Source: CAZJBS01 sp964544475 (GTDB taxonomy: Bacteria; CLD3; SB21). From it: DNA of 64,000 nucleotides. The notes beneath the pieces were generated by a model. That model saw only the letters and a list, made by a program, of their open reading frames with translations. It was not told the origin of the DNA and did not search any database. The position numbers and the translations under genes were made by a program. This document shows, one piece after another, positions 8,263-15,521 of the stretch. The DNA lies in assembly GCA_964544475.1 (NCBI GenBank), contig CAZJBS010000005.1, positions 124,001-188,000 of the forward strand, read 5' to 3'. Position 1 is the stretch's first letter. Each line of letters opens with the position of its first letter.

Positions 8263-9772
8263 CATTTACAAAATTCACGATCTTCGGGTCGTGAATTTTT
8301 GTTTTCGGGCTGTCTAAGCTGTTGATTTTGTTAAATAAAATTTCCACTGCGGGGTTGATTTCGGCGGTTCGACACTTGCCATTTTCGTAAATTAGTTTTC
8401 CAGGAAATATCGAACCGAGAAGTCGAACCTTCGCTTGGGCGTTAGCTTGCATATAGTATCGGTCAAGGTTCGCAAGCACATTCAGACCGAAGGATGTTTG
8501 CTCTGAGATCGCAGAGTCTGGCTTTTGGTATTCGGCAAGACGAAATTTCAGTGCCACTTTTTCCTGTTCGTATTTCGCCATGAGCCTTTGGTACGATTCG
8601 GCGTTTAGCTCACCTAAGACAAATTTTTCATCGACCAGTAACAGCTTTTCTTCTATCTTTTGAAGCTCGCCTTGTAGTGAATTCGATTCACGCCGAAAAT
8701 GAGCGGTGCTCTCTTTCATCTTCTTTTCAATCATGATCTGGGCAATTTCTGCCCATTCAGGCGCAAGTTTGTAGCTTCCTACGAGTTCGTGAACCGCTTC
8801 GTGTACCAATTCTGATCTATTCCGCTCTCTGCATGGTCTCCGGCAATGGTAATAATCAAAATGTGCATTCCTGCCTCTTGAAGAACTTGCTGTCAGATTG
8901 TTGCCACACTGAGGGCAAAGAAGCATACCCCGGAGCGGATACTTTTCATTACCCTTCACAACCTTCCATGACCGTTTTTTCCCGGACAGAATCAGACCGA
9001 CCGTTTCAAAAGTTTCCCAATCAACAATCGGTTCATGAACGCCGTCAATGATACGTTCCGGTTCATCGTTTTGCTTGTCGATCTTGATTTTGCCAACATA
9101 GACTACATTGGAGAGCAAATCCTTGAAGTAGTTCTTGGTAAAATAACGGTTAAAGTTCTTGCGGCAGTATCTTCTGAGTTCTGCATAGGTGTAGATTCCT
9201 TTGGCAAATTCGGTGAACAGGGCTTTTACGATGTGCGCCTTTTCGTTGGGGACCAACACCTTCCTCCCCGAACTGTCTTTCTGATAGGAATAACCGAAGG
9301 GTGCGGCTGTACAGTAACGCCCTAATTTTTTAGCTCTGCGGATTCCGCCCCGGATATTCAGGCTTCTTCTACGGTTCTCGCTTTCCGGGAAGGTGATATA
9401 CACGCCCAACATGACCAGTTGTTCGGGAACGTTAAAATCAATCGGCTGTTCGATGGCTTGTACGGTAATCCCCAAGTTCTCAAAAAGTTTTATCAAAACA
9501 AACGCATCGTGGGCGGAACGTGAGAAACGGTCCCATTTCAAGACAAGAAAGTAATCGATCTCTTTTTTGTTCTTCTTGGCGTAATCCAATGCCTTCTTTA
9601 ACTCCGGGCGGCCGTCAATGGTTTTGCCGCTCGCATCTTCACGAAAGATGACAACAGGGCTGATCTCGTTTCGCTCGCAGTAGGATACCAAACGTTCTTC
9701 TTGGTAGCCGAGACTATAACCTTCGGCTTGTTCGTCGGTCGATACCCGCAGATAGACAATCGCTTTTTTCAT
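8087..9772 (-). CDS. Large serine recombinase (site-specific integrase)
   Basis: A 561-residue frame in the integrated state. The N-terminal resolvase domain (about 1-150) has the nucleophile Ser11 in YLRVSTDEQ and the WDRFSR motif. A recombinase domain follows, then a zinc ribbon (CPQCGNN and CRRPC) and a coiled coil near residues 370-420. It cuts and rejoins DNA through a covalent serine link to integrate or excise the element. The last ~55 residues (from VETTGIEPVSE) are read from host ssrA antisense. In the circular element the frame instead runs through attP into 44393-44317 and ends DLKPFLTAA after 531 residues. It overlaps a 54-residue gene upstream by ATGA. The biologically selected C-terminus is therefore probably the circular one. 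Confidence 0.93.
   Translation of the reverse strand: MKKAIVYLRVSTDEQAEGYSLGYQEERLVSYCERNEISPVVIFREDASGKTIDGRPELKKALDYAKKNKKEIDYFLVLKWDRFSRSAHDAFVLIKLFENLGITVQAIEQPIDFNVPEQLVMLGVYITFPESENRRRSLNIRGGIRRAKKLGRYCTAAPFGYSYQKDSSGRKVLVPNEKAHIVKALFTEFAKGIYTYAELRRYCRKNFNRYFTKNYFKDLLSNVVYVGKIKIDKQNDEPERIIDGVHEPIVDWETFETVGLILSGKKRSWKVVKGNEKYPLRGMLLCPQCGNNLTASSSRGRNAHFDYYHCRRPCRERNRSELVHEAVHELVGSYKLAPEWAEIAQIMIEKKMKESTAHFRRESNSLQGELQKIEEKLLLVDEKFVLGELNAESYQRLMAKYEQEKVALKFRLAEYQKPDSAISEQTSFGLNVLANLDRYYMQANAQAKVRLLGSIFPGKLIYENGKCRTAEINPAVEILFNKINSLDSPKTKIHDPKIVNFVNVETTGIEPVSENKPPETTTCLGDFGFSFRHGKPPKSAGTSSISAEAGFVAGLRALALD
8254..8263 (+). other. attL core (ssrA side)
   Basis: TCGTCTCCAC, the last bases of the ssrA acceptor stem plus discriminator, is repeated exactly at 44394-44403. 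Such short identity fits serine integrases, whose att sites share only a small crossover region. Confidence 0.8.
8271..8302 (+). terminator. Element-borne terminator for ssrA
   Basis: The stem AAATTCACGATC (8271-8282) pairs with GGTCGTGAATTT (8287-8298) around a TTCG loop and is followed by TTGTTTT. It begins 8 nt inside the element and replaces the native ssrA terminator now at 44411-44446. The same DNA is coding on the minus strand for the recombinase. Confidence 0.8.
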
Positions 9773-9933
9773 GATGCAACGCTCAGGGTTAGATTCGGTT
9801 TAAAGTTACAAGCGTCCGGAAGGGAAAGCAAGGCCTCAATGAGTTTCAGAACGCTTTTTATCTGTTCGTCAGTATAATTCCTCCCGTGTTTCTTCAAAAT
9901 CTCACGGCATTTCTCGATAGATACCGGTTGCAT
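9769..9933 (-). CDS. Small protein upstream of the recombinase, 54 aa
   Basis: The frame begins MQPVSIEKCREILKKHGRNY at ATG 9931-9933, and its stop overlaps the recombinase start (ATGA), so translational coupling is likely. It is alpha-helical and charged, with a short hydrophobic helix (LKLIEALLSLP). Similar tiny genes often precede recombinases in Bacteroidota mobile DNA, but I know no function. It may help expression or activity of the recombinase. Confidence 0.65.
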   Translation of the reverse strand: MQPVSIEKCREILKKHGRNYTDEQIKSVLKLIEALLSLPDACNFKPNLTLSVAS

Positions 9934-9983
9934 AGGCCTTGTAAAATTTTTTTTTGTTTTCTAAAAAAGTTTTTTTTCGTTTT

Positions 9984-10155
9984 TACTGACATGGGTCAAT
10001 TCAAATAAGAACAATGTTTCATTCCCCACAGAACCCATGTCAGTAACAGAACTTCGTTTGATGAGCAATTATCGCTCTTTGATACTCTAAAATCTTACTG
10101 TTTTACTGTCATGAATTAAAAAGTTGTTTCTATAAGTCTTAATACCATGACACTA
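9984..10155. promoter_or_regulatory. Inverted TACTGACATG-type repeats, candidate origin or operator
   Basis: TACTGACATGGGT (9984-9996) is mirrored exactly by ACCCATGTCAGTA (10033-10045). A related pair follows: TACTGTCATG (10104-10113) and CATGACACTA (10146-10155), one mismatch. The tract is A+T-rich with long T runs (9946-9983) and lies downstream of the primase-helicase and upstream of the recombinase unit. It could be a replication origin or the operator of the integration genes. Confidence 0.55.
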
Positions 10156-10195
10156 AACTTTGAATTCAGTCTTATAAACGAAGAAAGTTTTTTCA

Positions 10196-12775
10196 TCAGA
10201 ACCCTCGAACCCTCGTTGTGAGTTCCCGTTCTTCCGTTTCCCGTTCTTCCATTGTCTTAAGCCGGATACCGATCATAACGCGCCCTTCAAACATCCTGTC
10301 GCGGGTGATGAACTCGTGAAAGGCCTGCAATAACTTACGGCTGAAATGCACGCGGTTTTGTTTGAATTTGCCCACACCGTTTACCATACACCAGTTGTCA
10401 TAATCCGTGTAAAGTTCTGAAGTGCGGGAACGAAATTTATCGGGGTATGGTTTATTCTCTTCGCCGTTGTAGCTATTGATCTTGGTGTTCTCTCTTGCCC
10501 AATTGATAATGTGGTTGGAATAGGTAACGATTTCCTTTTTCCATTCCTTGCAGACCGGCGGAAGGTCGAAGGCCTGATGACCTTCTTTTTCGATGGCTCT
10601 GAATCCTTCCAAGAGCCAGTTGAATATCCCAGAGAGTTCTGTTTCAAAGTTGTTCGTCTCGCCGATCCATTTGGAAGCCTGATCTTTGGGGATCACACGG
10701 TCGAATTTCACCAGTAACAGCCTTCGCATCAAAGCCCCGGAACTATCCGTCGTATGCGGAAAGTTATTGGAGCAAACAAGCGTTTTGGCCTCGTTGCGCG
10801 CGTCTTTGAAGCCTTTGTACATCTGCCGGATGGCTATGGGATCGAACGAGGTCAGGGACTTCAGCATTTCTTCGACCGAAGATTCCATGTAAGAGCTGTC
10901 CATTTCGTTGACAAAGATGAACTTCTTACCCCGGATGTTCTGCAATAGAAACGGGTCTTTATCGTTATTGATCTTCATCATCATGGATTTATCCGGGCCT
11001 ATCATTTTGAGTAGCACATTGCCCAATGTCGTTTTACCTGTGCCTGAATTACCAATAATATGCATGTAGAACTGATGGGAAATGGACTCGCTGAGCACGT
11101 AAGCCATGTAGTTGCGAATCAGTAGCATCACGCCGGGTTCAGGCATGAAACCTTCTTCATGCTTGGAAGCGCAAGCGAATTCTATGAAGCTTTCCCAATT
11201 GGGACTGAGGGCCTTTGGATCATACCTAAATGGAAAGCGGTAGAACGAGAAAAAAAATTTATTATGAGCAAAGAGCCGACGCGACGCGATATGGAGCATC
11301 CCGTTTTCAAGACAGAGAAACTCCTGGGCGAGTTTGGCTTGAACTTCCGGCCGGTATTCTTTTTTGGCCTGAACAAAAATGATCATTCGTTTTTTGATCG
11401 ACGTAATATTCTGATCGGTGGATTGCGTTGGGTCGATGGCTTCCAAAAAGTCCGATATGTAGGAATCGAGCAAAGCTTCGTCAAGTTCGTAGAACGCGCC
11501 CATCTCCTCGCGGTAAATCCAGAGCAGTTTCTTATGGTAGATGATTTTGTATTTAAGCAAGAGATAGCGGGCAATTTGAGGGATATTGATCTCGTTGCGC
11601 AATACGTCAATGCGGATATGTTCGAGCGTCTCCGAATCGTCTGAAGGCTCATACGGTGATTTAAAGATTTCGACAGTTGGGTTACTCAGGTAATAATCGG
11701 TTACATCCTTGACATCGAGCGGGAGATTGGCAATTTGAATGTTTTCATAACCGGCTTTCAGAAAGCTGTCGCCGATCTTAGAAATCGCCTTTTCACGAAT
11801 ATCAGTTTCAGACTTCAATTTCTCTTGATCGCATCCGGGTTTTGGATTATCGATATAGATAACGGGCTTGAAGGCTTTGAGTTTTTGTGCAAAGCCGTGG
11901 AGCCAGTTTTGATTTCCTAAAAGGGCGACGGCAGGATAGTCGTGCTGTTCCAGCGCCATGCCGTCGAATTCGCCTTCGGCAATATGAATATCACCGGACG
12001 CGCCTTCTTGAATACATCTCAAGGCAAGCGGGCCGACCCAGAGTCTTTTAGATGAAATGCCATTGAGGCCGATCATTTTGGCTCCATCTTGTGGATCGGG
12101 ATTGTTTTCAAAGAAATACCGACCGCGCAGGTATGCAAGGTTCCCTGAAAAATCAAACACGGGTATGATGATCGTATGTTTATAGAACACAAGATTTCCC
12201 TCGGCATTGAATAATCCTGAAGACTTCAAGACTTCCACGTCGTATTTTCGTTTCAGAGAATTCGACACAAGCGCGTAATCGTGCACCGAAAAAAGCTGAC
12301 ATGACTGAATAATTTCTTCGGTAAGACCGCGTTTATTCCCTGTGAGATATTGCCAAACGGGAGTAGAAACGGACTTACGGCAAATCTCCATGAACGACTG
12401 GTAGATTCCCGAAAAAAGCGGATCGGTTTCTGAATCAGAATCTTCCAAAAGTACTTGAGCACGTTGCGACAGGCGTAACGGAGTTTTGATCTCTTTGCGC
12501 GGGATTTCAATTCCATACACGTCTTTGAGTTGCTCTATGGCTCCTTCGGTAGTGATACCATGACCGAAGTCTTTGTTCAAGCGAACCACGTCGCCGCCCC
12601 AGCCGCATTTTGGACACACGGCAAGCGTTTTGTTAAATTTGAGTGTGTAGCCTTCGGGAGCGATACAGTTTTTGCATTTGGCGAGTTTTGGATTCTTGGG
12701 ATCGAATTCCAGCCCAAGCCTTTCGGCTTCGGCGGTGATTCGTATCTTTTTGATTAAGAATTCTGTTTCTGTCAT
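10196..12775 (-). CDS. Primase-helicase (zinc finger, TOPRIM, D5-like SF3 helicase)
   Basis: An 859-residue replication protein. The N-terminus holds a CHC2-like zinc site (Cys34, Cys37, Cys54, Cys57). A TOPRIM domain sits near residue 263 (IHIAEGEFDGMAL). A superfamily 3 helicase of the phage/virus D5 type is C-terminal, with Walker A GNSGTGKTT near residue 577 and Walker B FIFVNEMD. It would lay primers and unwind DNA for element replication. Such fused proteins are typical of phages, phage satellites and some plasmids. Its start overlaps the stop of the methyltransferase gene by 4 nt, so both belong to one operon. Confidence 0.92.
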   Translation of the reverse strand: MTETEFLIKKIRITAEAERLGLEFDPKNPKLAKCKNCIAPEGYTLKFNKTLAVCPKCGWGGDVVRLNKDFGHGITTEGAIEQLKDVYGIEIPRKEIKTPLRLSQRAQVLLEDSDSETDPLFSGIYQSFMEICRKSVSTPVWQYLTGNKRGLTEEIIQSCQLFSVHDYALVSNSLKRKYDVEVLKSSGLFNAEGNLVFYKHTIIIPVFDFSGNLAYLRGRYFFENNPDPQDGAKMIGLNGISSKRLWVGPLALRCIQEGASGDIHIAEGEFDGMALEQHDYPAVALLGNQNWLHGFAQKLKAFKPVIYIDNPKPGCDQEKLKSETDIREKAISKIGDSFLKAGYENIQIANLPLDVKDVTDYYLSNPTVEIFKSPYEPSDDSETLEHIRIDVLRNEINIPQIARYLLLKYKIIYHKKLLWIYREEMGAFYELDEALLDSYISDFLEAIDPTQSTDQNITSIKKRMIIFVQAKKEYRPEVQAKLAQEFLCLENGMLHIASRRLFAHNKFFFSFYRFPFRYDPKALSPNWESFIEFACASKHEEGFMPEPGVMLLIRNYMAYVLSESISHQFYMHIIGNSGTGKTTLGNVLLKMIGPDKSMMMKINNDKDPFLLQNIRGKKFIFVNEMDSSYMESSVEEMLKSLTSFDPIAIRQMYKGFKDARNEAKTLVCSNNFPHTTDSSGALMRRLLLVKFDRVIPKDQASKWIGETNNFETELSGIFNWLLEGFRAIEKEGHQAFDLPPVCKEWKKEIVTYSNHIINWARENTKINSYNGEENKPYPDKFRSRTSELYTDYDNWCMVNGVGKFKQNRVHFSRKLLQAFHEFITRDRMFEGRVMIGIRLKTMEERETEERELTTRVRGF

Positions 12776-13869
12776 AGGGGTGCAAACATTCCAAGTTCTT
12801 TGTACAGACGGTTCTTCGCTATGGCGGCGTACTCAGGGTTAAGTTCGATCAAGAGAAAATCACGCCTCAGTTTTTGAGCAACCACGCCCGTTGTGCCTGA
12901 TCCGCCAAAAGGATCGAGCACAAGAGCGGGTTTGATTTCCTTTGATTCGCAACCACAGGTTTTCTGCCAGTCGTTTTTGTTTTCTTCATTTCTCATGTAA
13001 GGGTTTTTGCATTCGGCACACACGCCTTTTTCGCTGGTCCCAGCCTTTATACACGGCACGATCAAGTCTTCGGGAAACACGGCAAAGTGATTGTCTTCAA
13101 AACTCTCCGTTGCCACAGTCCACACGGTTTTGATATTCCTTCCGGGACGTTTGCCTGACTTGAGCTTTTCACGAAAATCTTCGTAATACTGTGACTGCGC
13201 TTTCGAACTGATTGCATAGGCTTCGATTTCTTGATCCTTTCGCGCTTTCAGATTATTCAGAGCAAACGCCCGTCTAATACTGGATTCCTTTTGTTCTTCC
13301 TTCACGGCCTCCATGTCGAAGTAGTAGTTAGGCTTCTTACTGAGCATGAAGACATATTCATGAGCCTTCGACGGCCGGTCGGTCACCGATTCGGGCATCG
13401 GGTTGGGCTTATTCCAGATAATATCTGAGCGTAGCCACCAACCGTCTTCCTGTAAGGCTATGGCCACCCGCCATGGGACGCCGCAGAGGTCTTTGGGCTT
13501 TAGCACCGGATGCTTCTCTGCAAGCGGTGTTTTCCGGTCAAATCCTGCGGCGTATTTACCTTCCCCGATCCATTGAATGCCGACTTGTTCCCTCTGGCCA
13601 TAGCCCTGATTACTGCCCATGTAGCTGTCGCCAAGATTGAGCCACAATGTCCCGTCATCACGAAGCACACGCCGTACCTCCCTGAAAATCTCCACGAGTC
13701 TTTCGATATAGGCTTCGGGTGAACTTTCTAAACCTACTTGGCCATCCACACCGTAATTGCGTAAGCCAAAATACGGCGGTGATGTAATCACGCAATGAAT
13801 TGATCGGTCAGGGAACGTCCTGAGCATTTGAGTAGCGTCACCCTGAATAATTTCGTTTCTGAATTTCAT
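12772..13869 (-). CDS. DNA methyltransferase, beta class (N4-cytosine or N6-adenine)
   Basis: A 365-residue S-adenosylmethionine-dependent methylase. Catalytic motif IV TSPPYFGLRNYG is N-terminal and the AdoMet motif DPFGGSGTT is C-terminal, the beta-class order. A zinc-binding insertion (CAEC, then CGC) lies between. Without a partner nuclease it is probably an orphan modification enzyme that shields the element from host restriction. The TSPPYF form is common in N4-cytosine enzymes but does not exclude N6-adenine. Co-directional with the primase-helicase, with which it overlaps. Confidence 0.92.
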   Translation of the reverse strand: MKFRNEIIQGDATQMLRTFPDRSIHCVITSPPYFGLRNYGVDGQVGLESSPEAYIERLVEIFREVRRVLRDDGTLWLNLGDSYMGSNQGYGQREQVGIQWIGEGKYAAGFDRKTPLAEKHPVLKPKDLCGVPWRVAIALQEDGWWLRSDIIWNKPNPMPESVTDRPSKAHEYVFMLSKKPNYYFDMEAVKEEQKESSIRRAFALNNLKARKDQEIEAYAISSKAQSQYYEDFREKLKSGKRPGRNIKTVWTVATESFEDNHFAVFPEDLIVPCIKAGTSEKGVCAECKNPYMRNEENKNDWQKTCGCESKEIKPALVLDPFGGSGTTGVVAQKLRRDFLLIELNPEYAAIAKNRLYKELGMFAPL

Positions 13870-13892
13870 ATTTTGAAAACACTTATCCTGTG

Positions 13893-13916
13893 CCGCAAGA
13901 ATGGATTTTCTTGCGG
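13893..13916. repeat. Short hairpin upstream of the methyltransferase gene
   Basis: CCGCAAGAA (13893-13901) pairs perfectly with TTCTTGCGG (13908-13916). No T run follows on either strand, so it is probably not an intrinsic terminator; it may be an RNA leader structure. Confidence 0.45.
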
Positions 13917-14005
13917 ATTAGTTTCGAGATACTATGTTGGGAAATTTGTTTAGGCTTCTAAAGAGGGATACGGCAGAATAAGCAATCCGCCGGGCCTAGG
14001 AGCTT

Positions 14006-14215
14006 TCAAGCTTCTTCAAATTCCAGATCGTCTTCGGCTTTGATCTCATCAAGATCGTCGAGTTCGTACGTGTCGATTTCGTTTGCATTGGCAAACTGGT
14101 GGGCACCTTCGGTGTTTTCAAAGAACAAGACTTTGCCGTCTTTACGGGCCAGTTCCGGTGAAATCTCTCCTGTGTCGGAGTCAATCAGGTCGCAACGGAT
14201 AATTACAATACGCAT
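14006..14215 (-). CDS. Small acidic hypothetical protein, 69 aa
   Basis: The frame begins MRIVIIRCDLIDSDTGEISP and ends in a very acidic tail (DLDEIKAEDDLEFEEA). It overlaps the next upstream gene by 13 nt and is part of a run of tiny minus-strand genes leading to the methyltransferase and primase. Such acidic small proteins are common in phage early regions, sometimes as nuclease or host-protein inhibitors, but nothing here proves that. Confidence 0.6.
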   Translation of the reverse strand: MRIVIIRCDLIDSDTGEISPELARKDGKVLFFENTEGAHQFANANEIDTYELDDLDEIKAEDDLEFEEA

Positions 14216-14421
14216 GCTAGTTCTCCTTTGATGTGTGAGTTAATCTTGTAGCGTTTCAGTTTGTCTTGGGCGGCTGTGAGTTCATCCATCCCAGAAAATT
14301 TGATTTCACAGCGTTCTTTGTCAAAGAATGGGTCTAAGTTTTCAAAACCGGCAAAGCGCAGGATATTGAGTACGACTTCGACCATTTCCTGGGTCTTTTC
14401 TTCCAGTTCCAGTGTAATCAT
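14203..14421 (-). CDS. Hypothetical protein, 72 aa
   Basis: Start ATG 14419-14421 is preferred because AGGGGG precedes it at 5 nt; a GTG two codons upstream is possible. The product (MITLELEEKTQEMVEVVLNI) is a small alpha/beta protein without recognised family. Its start overlaps the stop of the 31-aa gene upstream. Part of the small-gene early operon. Confidence 0.6.
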   Translation of the reverse strand: MITLELEEKTQEMVEVVLNILRFAGFENLDPFFDKERCEIKFSGMDELTAAQDKLKRYKINSHIKGELACVL

Positions 14422-14513
14422 AGGCACCCCCTGTGTGCGGCTACGGCCAGCGTTACGGCAAATAGCAGGAATAGCAGAATGATAAGTTCACGTTTTTCTA
14501 AGGACAGCGTCAT
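14418..14513 (-). CDS. Micro-protein with one membrane helix, 31 aa
   Basis: ATG 14511-14513 opens MTLSLEKRELIILLFLLFAV and continues as a hydrophobic helix to a basic tail (AAHRGCL), ending in a TGA that overlaps the next ATG. AAAGGAG lies upstream, though at a long spacing of about 13 nt. It fits a single-pass membrane peptide, but its short length keeps the call tentative. Confidence 0.45.
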   Translation of the reverse strand: MTLSLEKRELIILLFLLFAVTLAVAAHRGCL

Positions 14514-14540
14514 AGCAATACGAATTCTCCTTTCTTCAAG

Positions 14541-14789
14541 TTAAGTGGTGAATAGGTTCATTTGTGGATAAGCACGATTGAGCGCAAGGGCAGTGATGTT
14601 GTCGATCATGTCCATTGCCCGCTTACAGCCGTCGAAATTGTAACGCTTGAAGCAGTAATCCAAGTGGTCTTTCCAAAATGAGTATCCTTTCCGTTCGTCT
14701 TCATTCATGAGGCTCCAATACGACGGGGAGATGGAAAGGTAACCCTGCATTTTAGATTCGACCTCTTCTCTTGATTTGAATGGGGACAT
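14541..14789 (-). CDS. Hypothetical early-region protein, 82 aa
   Basis: The frame begins MSPFKSREEVESKMQGYLSI and is a compact helical protein rich in aromatic residues. It is the first gene leftward of the operator region and diverges from the XRE/S24 repressor, the position of a cro- or excision-type early gene. I recognise no DNA-binding helix-turn-helix and no family. Confidence 0.6.
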   Translation of the reverse strand: MSPFKSREEVESKMQGYLSISPSYWSLMNEDERKGYSFWKDHLDYCFKRYNFDGCKRAMDMIDNITALALNRAYPQMNLFTT

Positions 14790-14793
14790 TGGC

Positions 14794-14870
14794 TAAGTTT
14801 CCTTAAATTTGACTTGCGAATATATACAAGGAACCTTATCTTGTCAATATCATTTTGATAAGTTTCCTTA
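14794..14870. promoter_or_regulatory. Operator region of the XRE/S24 repressor
   Basis: TAAGTTTCCTTA occurs twice as an exact direct repeat (14794-14805 and 14859-14870), with the related inverted AAGGAACCTTA at 14828-14838. TTGACT at 14809-14814 could be a -35 box. The layout, three similar half-sites between divergent genes, matches a phage-type switch. Confidence 0.65.
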
Positions 14871-14904
14871 TTTCACAAACAGTCCCCATCGAAAAGTTTT
14901 GTTT

Positions 14905-15519
14905 ATGAAGAAATTAGGCCTGAAAGAAAAAATAAAAAAATTACGGGGAAACCTAACACACAAGGAATTCGGGGCCAAGATCGGAGTTTCGGGTTCGGCG
15001 GTGAGCTACTGGGAAGACGGAAAATATGAGCCGAAGTTCGAATATCTGAAGAAAATAGCGGCCGTCTGCGGCGTGGATATTACTTACTTCTACGAAACGG
15101 ACCAGATGCGTGAGGGCAAGAAGAGTGTGATTTCATTTCCGGTTGTCAATTACGTGCCCGCTCATTTTGGGCAAATCGATGATATGGCAGAGCCGGAGTG
15201 GGTTCATATTGATCTTGAAGAAGAAGGTTTACTGTCACTTAGGGTGAGCGGTAATAGCATGGAACCGGACTTCTCCCAGGACGACGTGGTTTTAGTACGT
15301 GAAATCAAACCCGACGAAATCGAAAGCGGTGAAGACTATGCGGTTATGCTTGATAACGAAACAACCGTCAAAAAAATTGTAATTCAGGACGATCGGTATA
15401 TGCTTGTTCCGCGTAATCAGGTGCACGATCCTCTCATCGTAAAAAAGATCAAGCGTGTCTTTCGTATTGAATATCAAATTAAATTTCGCGGCAAGAAAAA
15501 ATTGAACTATTCCAGATAG
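14905..15519 (+). CDS. XRE-type repressor with S24/LexA-like peptidase domain
   Basis: A 204-residue regulator. Residues 5-60 are an XRE helix-turn-helix (TLTHKEFGAKIGVSGSAVSYW-type core). Residues 75-200 are an S24 domain with the expected nucleophile Ser118 (GNSMEPDF) and Lys156/157. ATG 14905 is used because the XRE domain begins there; 32 upstream codons in frame are poor. It likely represses the leftward early operon and itself through the operators just upstream. An oddity is that no Ala-Gly or Cys-Gly cleavage pair is visible in the linker (it reads VPAHFGQ), so classical self-cleavage may not occur. It converges with the P-type ATPase gene, 2 nt apart. Confidence 0.88.
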   Translation: MKKLGLKEKIKKLRGNLTHKEFGAKIGVSGSAVSYWEDGKYEPKFEYLKKIAAVCGVDITYFYETDQMREGKKSVISFPVVNYVPAHFGQIDDMAEPEWVHIDLEEEGLLSLRVSGNSMEPDFSQDDVVLVREIKPDEIESGEDYAVMLDNETTVKKIVIQDDRYMLVPRNQVHDPLIVKKIKRVFRIEYQIKFRGKKKLNYSR

Positions 15520-15521
15520 AA

